The translations under genes and the position numbers were made by a program. Of a DNA stretch of 49,946 nt, positions 39,532 through 46,769 are shown in pieces; within the stretch, counting starts at the first letter, position 1; the number at the start of each line of letters is the position of its first letter. Under the pieces are notes generated by a model. The model did no database searches, was not told the origin of the DNA, and saw nothing but the letters and a program-made list of their open reading frames with translations. Source of the stretch: Micrococcales bacterium (GTDB lineage: Bacteria > Actinomycetota > Actinomycetes > Actinomycetales > Microbacteriaceae). The DNA lies in contig CANGBK010000006.1 of the NCBI GenBank assembly GCA_947452235.1, forward strand, positions 1 through 49,946, given 5' to 3'.

Positions 39532-39861
39532 TTGTCAGAAATTGAATTACCTGCTGACAAATACGATCAAGTATTAGAAGCGCTCAAAGAAGTTATTGAC
39601 CCTGAGATTGGGGTAAACATCGTTGACCTAGGTCTTATTTATGGTTTAGCTCAGGCTGAAGATGGTTCATTGCTAATCAACATGACTCTAACTTCAGCTG
39701 GTTGTCCTCTAACTGATGTGTTGGAAGATCAGACCGGATTGGCTTTAGACGGCGTTGTTGAGGCATTTAGAATCAACTGGGTCTGGATGCCGCCTTGGGG
39801 ACCTGAGAAGATCACCGAAGATGGCAAAGAGCAGATGCGCTCGATCGGTTTTTCTATTTAG
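39532..39861 (+). CDS. sufT: SufT/MIP18-family metal-sulfur cluster assembly factor (DUF59)
   Basis: 109 residues. It has the DUF59 features VLEALKEVIDPEIGVNIVDLGLIYGL and the conserved cysteine region MTLTSAGCPLTDVLEDQ, which helps deliver clusters to target proteins. The start is TTG 39532, directly after the sufC stop, with AAAGG eight bases upstream. It closes the suf operon. Neither a cysteine desulfurase (sufS) nor sufU follows, so sulfur donation must be encoded elsewhere. The 3' end overlaps bioY by four bases on the other strand. Confidence 0.92.
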   Translation: MSEIELPADKYDQVLEALKEVIDPEIGVNIVDLGLIYGLAQAEDGSLLINMTLTSAGCPLTDVLEDQTGLALDGVVEAFRINWVWMPPWGPEKITEDGKEQMRSIGFSI

Positions 39862-40445
39862 CTTTTCTTGATTTTGTTCACAAGAACAAAAGCACCAGGA
39901 ACAATACCTGCAGCTAAAACAGCTTTTACTGCATCCCAAATCAAGTATGGGAACATGTATGTTGTTGCAGCAAGCAAATCTGACTTGAATGCCACCATCG
40001 CCAAAACTGGAACTCCAACTGCATAAATAACGATTGAACCTAACGCGAAGCTGACAAACATCTTTAGAGAATTCGATGACCAGTTAAGTTCCGCTAGGTA
40101 TCCAGTTAGGAATGCGGCGAAGACGAATCCGATTAGAAAACCACCGGTAGCACCAAAGATCTTCTCTAGGCCAGAAGCGCCACCGGCAAATACTGGAAGA
40201 CCAAGCAGGCCAAGTAGAACATAGCTAGACATGGTGATGGCGGCTCTAGCACCACCATAGGTTGCTCCAACTAATAGAACTGCAAGAGTCTGGAAGGTGA
40301 AAGGAACTGGAACTGCAGGAATCTGAACCTGAGCTGCCAAAGCGGTCAGTCCCACTCCTAGAACGACTAAAGAGATGTCTGAAGCCAATGAACGGGAGAT
40401 AAGTCTGTCAACTAAAACTGTGTTTGTTGGTGCTGTGGTACTCAA
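39858..40445 (-). CDS. bioY: Biotin transporter BioY (ECF S component)
   Basis: 195 residues. It is an integral membrane protein with about six helices and the BioY hallmarks QIPAVPVPFTFQTLAVLL, YGGARAAITMSSYVLLGLLGLPVFAGG and TGGFLIGFVFAAFLTGYLAE. It binds biotin with high affinity and normally works with an ECF ATPase/permease module (BioM/BioN or the shared A, A', T set), none of which is adjacent. I chose TTG 40445 (MSTTAPTN) because AAAGG lies seven bases upstream; TTG 40460 has no Shine-Dalgarno. A solitary bioY suggests biotin scavenging, perhaps auxotrophy, which needs the rest of the genome to judge. Confidence 0.93.
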   Translation of the reverse strand: MSTTAPTNTVLVDRLISRSLASDISLVVLGVGLTALAAQVQIPAVPVPFTFQTLAVLLVGATYGGARAAITMSSYVLLGLLGLPVFAGGASGLEKIFGATGGFLIGFVFAAFLTGYLAELNWSSNSLKMFVSFALGSIVIYAVGVPVLAMVAFKSDLLAATTYMFPYLIWDAVKAVLAAGIVPGAFVLVNKIKKS

Positions 40446-40481
40446 AGTGTGGCCTTTCAAGGTTCAGGTCGATTAGTGTTA

Positions 40482-40499
40482 ATTGTAGGGTTAAACCCT
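40482..40499 (-). promoter_or_regulatory. bioY promoter and overlapping palindrome
   Basis: On the minus strand TACAAT (40487-40482) is a good -10 for bioY. Directly upstream and sharing its first base lies the 13-bp palindrome AGGGTT-A-AACCCT (40487-40499). A dyad in the -10/-35 spacer is where a repressor would act. It is a candidate biotin-responsive operator, but I cannot match it to a known BirA or BioQ site. Confidence 0.5.
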
Positions 40500-40538
40500 T
40501 GAACACAAATCCACTTTATCGCTCACTGACGGGGCAAC

Positions 40539-42137
40539 ATGATTAGCGTGCGCGATCTCGAGATCACCATAGGTCCGAGAGTCCTAATGTCTGGAGTTAA
40601 CTTCCAGGTTTCCAAAGGGGACAAGGTTGGTTTAGTTGGCCGTAACGGTGCTGGCAAAACAACTCTCACTCGAGTCATTGCTGGAGATTTTCAAGCCAGC
40701 AATGGAACCATCGATCACACAGGTGAAATCGGTTACCTCCCTCAAGATCCGAGAACTGGTGATCCAGAAGAGCTCGCTAAGAACAGAATTCTGAATGCAA
40801 GAGGTTTAGGTACCATCCTAGAAAAACTGGAGGCTACTCGCGAAGAGATGGGCTCAGTTGATGAAGCCATTTATGAAAAAGCGATGGAACGCTATTCAAA
40901 ACTTGAGGCACAGTTCGAAGCTAACGGAGGTTACGCTGCCGAAGCAGAAGCTTCAGCTATTGCTGGAAACCTTGGGCTCAAACCCAACGTCTTAGCACAA
41001 CCGCTTGGAACGCTTTCCGGTGGTCAAAGAAGAAGAATTGAACTTGCAAGAATTCTTTTCTCTAATGCCGAGACCATGATTCTTGACGAACCAACAAACC
41101 ACTTAGATGCTGACAGTGTTATCTGGCTGAGAGATTTCTTGAAGAGTTACTCGGGTGGGTTGATTGTTATCAGTCACGATATTGACATTGTTGAAGAAAC
41201 CGTGAACCGAGTGTTTTATCTAGATGCTAATCGTGCTGTTATCGATATTTATAACATGGGCTGGCGTCAGTATTTGAAACAGCGTGAGTCAGACGAAGAA
41301 CGTCGTAAACGTGAACGCGCAACCGCGGAGAAGAAAGCATCCGTGTTGCAGATGCAGGCTGCGAAGTTTGGTGCGAAAGCTTCAAAAGCTGTTGCCGCTC
41401 AACAGATGGCTAAGCGCGCTGAGAAACTCCTTTCCAATCTTGACGATGTTAGAGAAAGAGACAAGGTCGCTAACATCCGTTTCCCTGAGCCGCAGGCTTG
41501 TGGAAAGACACCATTGTTTGGTCACAATCTTTCTAAGAGTTATGGCTCACTAGAAATCTTTACTGCCGTTGATTTGGCCATTGATAGAGGTTCAAAGGTA
41601 GTAATTATTGGTCTCAACGGTGCTGGTAAAACCACGTTGCTAAGAATCTTGGCAGGTGTTGAGAAGTCAGACACCGGAAAGATTGATCCCGGTCACGGCC
41701 TCAAAGTTGGTTACTACGCTCAAGAACACGAAACTCTTGATGTCAACAAGACAGTTTTGATGAACATGCAGGAGGCTGCTCCTGAGCTTACCGATGTTGA
41801 TGCCCGCAAGGTTTTAGGTTCGTTCCTGTTTAGCGGTGACGATGTCAATAAGCCAGCTGCTGTTCTTAGCGGTGGAGAGAAAACACGTCTCGCTTTAGCT
41901 AGCTTGGTTGTTTCAAGAGCCAACGTTTTGCTTCTTGACGAACCAACAAACAACCTTGATCCTGCTAGCCGTGAAGAGATTCTTAAAGCTTTGGCCGGAT
42001 TTACCGGTGCTATTGTTTTGGTTTCCCACGATGTTGGTGCTGTTGATGCACTGAACCCTGAACGAGTTTTGGTTATGCCTGATGGTCAGGAAGATCTTTG
42101 GAACGATGGATACAGAGACCTAATCACACTCTCTTAG
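40539..42137 (+). CDS. ABC-F family ATPase (ribosome-associated, EttA/Uup-like)
   Basis: 532 residues. It has two ABC ATPase domains on one chain and no membrane segment. Domain 1 has GRNGAGKTTL, LSGGQRRRIELARIL and ILDEPTNHLD. Domain 2 has GLNGAGKTTLL, LSGGEKTRLALASLV and LLDEPTNNLD. The charged linker between them (about 235-310, with ERRKRERATAEKKA) is the P-site tRNA-interaction motif of ABC-F proteins. Members regulate translation elongation or protect ribosomes from antibiotics. Presence in a conserved core region favours a housekeeping role over resistance. The 3' end overlaps the SURF1 gene by four bases on the other strand. Confidence 0.93.
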   Translation: MISVRDLEITIGPRVLMSGVNFQVSKGDKVGLVGRNGAGKTTLTRVIAGDFQASNGTIDHTGEIGYLPQDPRTGDPEELAKNRILNARGLGTILEKLEATREEMGSVDEAIYEKAMERYSKLEAQFEANGGYAAEAEASAIAGNLGLKPNVLAQPLGTLSGGQRRRIELARILFSNAETMILDEPTNHLDADSVIWLRDFLKSYSGGLIVISHDIDIVEETVNRVFYLDANRAVIDIYNMGWRQYLKQRESDEERRKRERATAEKKASVLQMQAAKFGAKASKAVAAQQMAKRAEKLLSNLDDVRERDKVANIRFPEPQACGKTPLFGHNLSKSYGSLEIFTAVDLAIDRGSKVVIIGLNGAGKTTLLRILAGVEKSDTGKIDPGHGLKVGYYAQEHETLDVNKTVLMNMQEAAPELTDVDARKVLGSFLFSGDDVNKPAAVLSGGEKTRLALASLVVSRANVLLLDEPTNNLDPASREEILKALAGFTGAIVLVSHDVGAVDALNPERVLVMPDGQEDLWNDGYRDLITLS

Positions 42138-42949
42138 TTTTTACCATCCAAAAGTTCATCTTCAATCTCAGCGTCTTTATCCTGTGTTAGGATTTTCAGC
42201 TTTCGACCTTTAAGCCCGGCTCTTCTTCTTCTGTCTTGGCTAATGTTCCAGAACACTGCACCAAAAGCCATCAAAGCAAACGCTAACCATTGAAGGGCGT
42301 AACTTAGGTGATTACCTTCGGTTAGATCGGGTTCACCAAGGTCAGCTCCTCTTGCAAGAGGTGAAGTTTCTGAAACTAAACGACCATAGCCTTGAAGATA
42401 AACATTGTCAGTTTCAATATCTTTACTCGCCAAAGACAAATCAATATTTGGCAGTTCACGAAGGGGAGCAGTTCTTCCATTAGGTGCCTCATTAGCTCGA
42501 AGCCTAACTACAATGGTCCTAGTTTTCTCATCAAGAGCTGGAACTAAATCTGGCTTGTCACTTTTACTTCCAGTTGGAAGCCAGCCTCGATCAACCCAGA
42601 AGATGTTGTTACTAAGGGTCTTGAAGGCGACCAGTTGCAAGAAGCCAGGGTTTCCATTATTGGGTCTATTACGAACCAGATACTCATCAAAGGGGATGTA
42701 TTGACCAGTAAGGGACACTGGTTTGAACTCAAGGGTTTTTCGCCAAGGGTCTTTTGCCTTGAGAATCTTCTCAATTGGAACAGGGTCAGCATCATAGTTT
42801 TTGATGATGATGTTATTGGCTGCAACAACTTCTTTTTGTCGGGCAAACTGCCACTGAGACAGGAACCAACAAGCTATTGAGAATACGGTTGCTAACGCAA
42901 CCCATGATCCCCATTGAATAAGCCTTGAATCAGTCTTTCTTGGTTTCAC
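42134..42949 (-). CDS. SURF1 family cytochrome oxidase assembly protein
   Basis: 271 residues. Two membrane helices, near residues 15-35 and 225-245 (LQWLAFALMAFGAVFWNI), flank a periplasmic domain with QWQFARQKEV, YLVRNRPNNGNPGFLQLVAFKT and the conserved FWVDRGWLPTG. SURF1 helps insert heme A into cytochrome aa3 oxidase, which fits ctaA and ctaB in the window. I chose GTG 42949, with AGGGA six bases upstream; GTG 42973 has no Shine-Dalgarno and would overlap the previous gene more. It overlaps the DUF3099 gene by 20 bases, so the pair is one operon. Confidence 0.9.
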   Translation of the reverse strand: MKPRKTDSRLIQWGSWVALATVFSIACWFLSQWQFARQKEVVAANNIIIKNYDADPVPIEKILKAKDPWRKTLEFKPVSLTGQYIPFDEYLVRNRPNNGNPGFLQLVAFKTLSNNIFWVDRGWLPTGSKSDKPDLVPALDEKTRTIVVRLRANEAPNGRTAPLRELPNIDLSLASKDIETDNVYLQGYGRLVSETSPLARGADLGEPDLTEGNHLSYALQWLAFALMAFGAVFWNISQDRRRRAGLKGRKLKILTQDKDAEIEDELLDGKN

Positions 42950-43235
42950 TAGTGTCCCTAAAAGAGTCTGCACTGATGCTGATTGTCGGTGCTTGTGCTT
43001 TAGCTTTTTTGGTGTCTGTAGATCTTGAATCCTCGTTGGCTATGACTACCGCGAAATACGGCAGGAAGATGGCTCCAATGGCAAATAGCAAGGTTAGCCA
43101 ACCTAGGGGAACAACCACAGCAAGAATGATGCAGATAACCCTAATAATCATTGCGATTGTGTATTTGATAAAGCGGCTCTTACGCTCTTCATCCGGTGAG
43201 ATATCTACGGAAGTAACCGACTGTCTGCTAGCCAA
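42930..43235 (-). CDS. DUF3099 family small membrane protein
   Basis: 101 residues. Two adjacent hydrophobic helices (about 24-44 and 45-65: IAMIIRVICIILAVVVPLGWL then FAIGAIFLPYFAVVIA) are flanked by charged tails. This matches the actinobacterial DUF3099 family, whose function is unknown. The start is TTG 43235 with an excellent Shine-Dalgarno (AGGAGGT). It lies just upstream of and overlaps SURF1, suggesting a link with oxidase assembly or the membrane. It diverges from fabG. Confidence 0.85.
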   Translation of the reverse strand: MASRQSVTSVDISPDEERKSRFIKYTIAMIIRVICIILAVVVPLGWLTLLFAIGAIFLPYFAVVIANEDSRSTDTKKAKAQAPTISISADSFRDTSETKKD

Positions 43236-43279
43236 ATTGACCTCCTAATAAACCAACACTTATAAGCCTAGATATAGAC

Positions 43280-43307
43280 TTGACCCGTTAACGCCAATTC
43301 CTATCAA
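43280..43307 (+). promoter_or_regulatory. Candidate promoter for fabG (TTGACC-N16-TATCAA)
   Basis: TTGACC (43280-43285) and TATCAA (43302-43307) are 16 bases apart, giving a short leader before ATG 43323. It is one of the few starts in the window with a recognisable -35 box. Confidence 0.5.
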
Positions 43308-43322
43308 AAGGTCTAAAAACTT

Positions 43323-44027
43323 ATGTCAAAAGTTGTTCTAGTTACCGGTGGTAACCGAGGTATCGGTAAAGCTATCGCAGAAGCATTCATTAAAGCTGGC
43401 TACAAGGTCGCTGTGACTGTTAGAAGCGGTGAGGGACCTGAAGGTTCACTTAGTGTCAAGGCTGACGTGACAGATCCTGCTTCTCTTGATGCAGCATATG
43501 CCGAGATTGAACAGAAGCTTGGTCCAGTTGAGATTTTGGTAGCCAACGCAGGTATCACTAGAGACACCTTGCTTATGCGCATGACTGATGAAGAATTTGA
43601 AGAGGTCATCAACACGAACTTAACCGGAGCTTTCAGAGTAGTTAGAAGAGCAACCAAGGGTATGATTAAGGCTCGTTATGGCCGTGTGATTTTAATTGGC
43701 TCTGTTGTTGCTTTGCTTGGAAGCCCAGGTCAGGTCAACTATTCAGCAGCTAAGAGCGGACTTATCGGTCTTGCCAGATCACTAACCCGTGAATTGGGTG
43801 GCCGAGGAATCACAGCAAACGTTGTTGCACCAGGCTTTATTGACACAGACATGACTGCTGAACTAAGCGACGAGATGCAGGCTGACTACAAAAAGCGCAT
43901 TCCAGCTGGAAGATTTGCCTCACCTGAGGAAGTTGCCAATGTTGTTCTGTTCCTGGCTGGCGATGATGCTGCCTATATCTCTGGCGCAGTTATCCCAGTT
44001 GATGGCGGAATGGGCATGGGTCATTAG
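43323..44027 (+). CDS. fabG: 3-oxoacyl-ACP reductase (SDR family)
   Basis: 234 residues. It is a short-chain dehydrogenase with the cofactor loop TGGNRGIGKAIAEA, the NAG motif LVANAGITRDTLLMRM, catalytic S127, Y140 and K144 (YSAAK), and the C-terminal ISGAVIPVDGGMGMGH. This matches FabG1 (MabA)-type reductases, which reduce 3-oxoacyl-ACP in fatty acid elongation. The paired fabG-fabI order, as in mabA-inhA of mycobacteria, supports the assignment over a generic SDR. The spacing to fabI is 60 bases with no terminator. Confidence 0.94.
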   Translation: MSKVVLVTGGNRGIGKAIAEAFIKAGYKVAVTVRSGEGPEGSLSVKADVTDPASLDAAYAEIEQKLGPVEILVANAGITRDTLLMRMTDEEFEEVINTNLTGAFRVVRRATKGMIKARYGRVILIGSVVALLGSPGQVNYSAAKSGLIGLARSLTRELGGRGITANVVAPGFIDTDMTAELSDEMQADYKKRIPAGRFASPEEVANVVLFLAGDDAAYISGAVIPVDGGMGMGH

Positions 44028-44087
44028 ACCTTATTTGCCTAACTAGTGGCAGAATATCAAGGTAGCACTGAGAATTAAGGAAGAAAA

Positions 44088-44855
44088 ATGGGAATCCTCG
44101 AAGGTAAGAAACTTCTAATCACTGGAGTTCTAACAGAAGCATCTATCGCTTTCACTGTTGCCAAGCTAGCTCAAGAGCAGGGAGCAGACATCATTCTTTC
44201 TTCCTACGGGAGAATGCTTCCAATCACAGAGAAGATTGCGCTTCGTTTACCTAAGCCATGTCCTGTTATTGAACTTGATGCAACCAGCGATGAAGATCTT
44301 GCTGCGCTACCTGCAAGAGTTCAAGAACACCTTCCATATCTGGATGGAATTGTTCACGCTATCGCTTTCGCACCTGGAACAGCTCTAGGTGGTAACTTCC
44401 TTTCAACCGAGTGGCCAGATGTTGCAACTGCTGTTCAGGTTTCTGCCTTCTCTTTGAAGTCAATCACCATGGCAGCCAAGCCTCTTCTTCGCCCAGGTGC
44501 ATCAGTTGCCGGTCTAACCTTCGACGCTTCAGTTTCATGGCCGGTATACGACTGGATGGGTGTTGCTAAGGCAGCTTTCGAATCGACTTCACGTTACCTA
44601 GCTCGTTACTTAGGTAAAGACGGTATCCGTGTGAACCTAATTTCTGCTGGTCCACTTAGAACTCCGGCTGGTAAATCAATTCCTGGTTTCTCAGACATGG
44701 AAGACATTTGGGTATCACGTGCACCGCTTAAGTGGGAGCTTGCAGATACTGAACCAGCAGCTAAGGGAATTGTTGCTCTGCTAAGCGATTGGTTCCCAGC
44801 TACCACAGGTGAAATTATTCACGTTGATGGTGGTCTGCACTCAACCGGTCACTAA
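44088..44855 (+). CDS. fabI: Enoyl-ACP reductase (NADH)
   Basis: 255 residues. It is an atypical SDR with FabI features: GKKLLITGVLTEASIAF replaces the usual TGxxxGxG loop, HAIAFAP lies in the substrate region, and the catalytic pair is Y154-x6-K161 (YDWMGVAK). NLISAGPLRTPAGKSIPGF follows. It catalyses the last reduction of each elongation cycle and is the homologue of mycobacterial InhA. The Shine-Dalgarno AAGGAAG precedes the ATG. The stop overlaps the convergent serB by four bases. Confidence 0.96.
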   Translation: MGILEGKKLLITGVLTEASIAFTVAKLAQEQGADIILSSYGRMLPITEKIALRLPKPCPVIELDATSDEDLAALPARVQEHLPYLDGIVHAIAFAPGTALGGNFLSTEWPDVATAVQVSAFSLKSITMAAKPLLRPGASVAGLTFDASVSWPVYDWMGVAKAAFESTSRYLARYLGKDGIRVNLISAGPLRTPAGKSIPGFSDMEDIWVSRAPLKWELADTEPAAKGIVALLSDWFPATTGEIIHVDGGLHSTGH

Positions 44856-45505
44856 TTTTTAGGTAGCAGGCTAACTGCGTCCAGAAGATTCCCTGAGTCA
44901 ATTAGGTGTTGAGCTTTTTCTCTCACTCTAGGCTTTGCATTAAACCCAATGCTCACACCGGCTATTGCCATCATGTCTAAATCATTGGCACCGTCACCAA
45001 CAGCAACGGTTAGTTTGAGATCAAGGCTTAGTTCATTAGCCCACTCAGTTAGCGCTTGAGCTTTAGCAGGTTTATCAATAATTGGCGGAATCACGTCTCC
45101 CGTGAATAAGCCGTCTTTAGTTTCTAAAGTATTTGCTCTAATGAAATCCAGGTTCAGTTTCTTTGATAGAGGTTCGAGTAGTTCAATAAATCCACCTGAA
45201 ACAGCAGCTGCCTTGCCACCATGCGCGTGGATATGTTCAATAAGTTCGATAGCGCCTTTAGTTATCCTGATTTGAGATAAAACCTCATCAAGGATACTTA
45301 CTGGCATCCCTTTGAGGGTTTGGACTCTTGCTCTAAGGCTTTCGGTGAAATCTAGTTCACCACGCATGGCTCGCTCTGTCACATCTGCAACATCATCTGC
45401 TTTACCAGCTTTAGAGGCCAACATTTCGATGACTTCCTGTTCAATCAGGGTTGAGTCAACGTCAAAGACGACTAGCATCGTGGCTGTTTTTGGGCTACTA
45501 GTCAT
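44852..45505 (-). CDS. serB: Phosphoserine phosphatase
   Basis: 217 residues. It is a HAD-family phosphatase with nucleophile D15 and D17 in VVFDVDSTLIEQE, motif II AVSGGFIELLEPLS, DKPAKAQAL and the metal-binding VGDGANDLDMMAIAG. It releases serine from phosphoserine. It lacks the N-terminal ACT domains found in longer SerB proteins. I chose ATG 45505: TATAAA on the same strand ends eight bases upstream and there is no Shine-Dalgarno, which fits a leaderless start. TTG 45511 would lie almost on the -10 box. Confidence 0.93.
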   Translation of the reverse strand: MTSSPKTATMLVVFDVDSTLIEQEVIEMLASKAGKADDVADVTERAMRGELDFTESLRARVQTLKGMPVSILDEVLSQIRITKGAIELIEHIHAHGGKAAAVSGGFIELLEPLSKKLNLDFIRANTLETKDGLFTGDVIPPIIDKPAKAQALTEWANELSLDLKLTVAVGDGANDLDMMAIAGVSIGFNAKPRVREKAQHLIDSGNLLDAVSLLPKN

Positions 45506-45513
45506 AAACAAAC

Positions 45514-45519
45514 TTTATA
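45514..45519 (-). promoter_or_regulatory. -10 element (TATAAA) of a probable leaderless serB transcript
   Basis: On the minus strand TATAAA ends eight bases before ATG 45505. The intervening GTTTGTTT has no purine-rich ribosome site. The promoter diverges from that of the ABC ATPase gene at 45598. Confidence 0.5.
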
Positions 45520-45583
45520 GGTAAGTTTTGGCTAACTTGTCTAGGCGTGAGTGTCTTAGCCAACTAGATGTTGAATATTCCCA

Positions 45584-45589
45584 TAGGCT
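45584..45589 (+). promoter_or_regulatory. -10 element (TAGGCT) of a probable leaderless transcript
   Basis: TAGGCT ends eight bases before ATG 45598 and no Shine-Dalgarno lies in between. The hexamer is identical to those before pyk, polA and coaE. Confidence 0.55.
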
Positions 45590-45597
45590 AAAAATCT

Positions 45598-46380
45598 ATG
45601 AAAGAAGTTTTAGCACTCCACGATGTCACAGTTGTTCGCGACGGGAAGAAGATTCTCGATAACGTCAACTGGCAGGTATCTGACAATGAACGTTGGGTTA
45701 TCGTTGGCCCTAACGGAGCTGGTAAAACTACGCTTCTAAAAATTGCAGCAGCTCAACTTCAACCAAGCTCTGGAACTGCAAGAGTTCTAGGGGAGACCCT
45801 GGGTGAAATCAACGTATTTGATCTTCGAACCAGGATTGGTTTTGCTTCAACCGCAATAGCTGGACGTATCCCTAATTCTGAACGTGTTCTTGATGCAGTA
45901 ATGACTGCTAGCTATGCCATCACCGGCCGCTTCAAAGAGAAATACGAAGATGTTGATGAGAGACGAGCAAGACGAGTCTTAGCCGAATGGGATCTATCGG
46001 ACTATGCAGAACGGCCATTTGGAACTCTAAGCGATGGCGAAAAGAAGAGAACTCAAATAGCCAGAGCCGTTATGCCAGACCCTGAACTACTGCTTTTGGA
46101 TGAGCCTGTTGCGAGCCTGGATATTGGAGCTAGAGAGTCAACCATCAAAATTCTTGGTGGCTACGCCTCCCACCCTCAAGCTCCAGCCATCATCATGGTG
46201 ACCCACCACTTGGAGGAGATCCCAGCTGGGTTTACCCATGCTCTAGTGCTTACCGAGGGTAAAGTCTCGGCTGCTGGCCCAATAAACACCACTTTGACCA
46301 CCGATAAACTCAGCGAAGCCTATGGTTTGCCCTTAGAAGTAGTGCTCCTCAACGGAAGATTCGCGGTTAGAGCCAAATAA
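45598..46380 (+). CDS. ABC transporter ATP-binding protein, lone subunit
   Basis: 260 residues with a single ABC domain: Walker A GPNGAGKTT (37-45), signature LSDGEKKRTQIARA, Walker B LLLLDEPVASLD and the H-loop MVTHHLEEIP. The signature has D in place of the second G, as in several ModF/YlmA-like solitary ATPases. No permease or binding protein lies nearby, so the transported substrate is unknown. It may pair with a permease elsewhere or act without one. A -10-like TAGGCT eight bases before the ATG suggests a leaderless mRNA. The rpmE2 promoter begins right after its stop. Confidence 0.88.
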   Translation: MKEVLALHDVTVVRDGKKILDNVNWQVSDNERWVIVGPNGAGKTTLLKIAAAQLQPSSGTARVLGETLGEINVFDLRTRIGFASTAIAGRIPNSERVLDAVMTASYAITGRFKEKYEDVDERRARRVLAEWDLSDYAERPFGTLSDGEKKRTQIARAVMPDPELLLLDEPVASLDIGARESTIKILGGYASHPQAPAIIMVTHHLEEIPAGFTHALVLTEGKVSAAGPINTTLTTDKLSEAYGLPLEVVLLNGRFAVRAK

Positions 46381-46383
46381 CCA

Positions 46384-46413
46384 TTGGCATCTCAGGGCTA
46401 GCTCTGGTATAGT
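46384..46413 (+). promoter_or_regulatory. Promoter of rpmE2 (TTGGCA-N18-TATAGT)
   Basis: TTGGCA (46384-46389) and TATAGT (46408-46413) are separated by 18 bases, the clearest two-box promoter in the window. Transcription would start near 46420, just before a perfect hairpin. Confidence 0.65.
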
Positions 46414-46421
46414 TTTCTCTT

Positions 46422-46436
46422 GTTGCCTTTGGCAAC
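46422..46436 (+). promoter_or_regulatory. 5'-terminal hairpin of rpmE2 leader
   Basis: GTTGCC-TTT-GGCAAC is a perfect 6-bp stem with a triloop at the predicted mRNA 5' end, about 30 bases before the start codon. It could stabilise the mRNA or be an operator dyad. No U-tract follows it, so it is not a terminator. Confidence 0.5.
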
Positions 46437-46465
46437 GAATCCCTTTTAGTTGAAAGATTTACCCT

Positions 46466-46723
46466 ATGAAGGCTGACATCCACCCAAAGTATGAGGCAGT
46501 TGTTTTCCGCGACCTAGCTTCAGGTGTTGCATTCCTGACACGTTCAACCGTGACTAGCAACAAGACAATCGAATGGGAAGACGGCAACACATACCCAGTT
46601 TTCGATGTTGAAATCTCTTCAGCATCACACCCGTTCTACACAGGTAAGCAGAGAATTCTTGACTCAGCTGGTCGTGTTGAGCGTTTCAACGCACGTTACA
46701 AGCAGTTCGGTGCGAAGAACTAA
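46466..46723 (+). CDS. rpmE2: 50S ribosomal protein L31, type B
   Basis: 85 residues. It has the type B L31 sequence [17 protein letters not shown], the central [17 protein letters not shown] and [12 protein letters not shown]. It has no cysteine at all, so it is the zinc-free (C-minus) form. In many bacteria this form replaces the zinc form under zinc limitation. No type A copy is in the window, so whether it is the only L31 is open. It has its own good promoter and a strong terminator, as a single-gene unit. Confidence 0.96.
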   Translation: MKADIHPKYEAVVFRDLASGVAFLTRSTVTSNKTIEWEDGNTYPVFDVEISSASHPFYTGKQRILDSAGRVERFNARYKQFGAKN

Positions 46724-46736
46724 TAACGTCTTAAAG

Positions 46737-46767
46737 AAAATGGACCCCAATCGGGGTCCATTTTTTT
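46737..46767 (+). terminator. Intrinsic terminator after rpmE2
   Basis: AAAATGGACCCC (46737-46748) pairs with GGGGTCCATTTT (46753-46764) over 12 bp around the loop AATC, followed by T residues. The symmetric A and T flanks could also end the convergent exonuclease gene, whose stop is at 46770. Confidence 0.93.
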
Positions 46768-46769
46768 AT

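Noticed and set aside
42925-43248. 107-codon plus-strand frame opposite DUF3099
   Set aside because: It mirrors the DUF3099 gene, which has an excellent Shine-Dalgarno, overlaps SURF1 and matches a known family.
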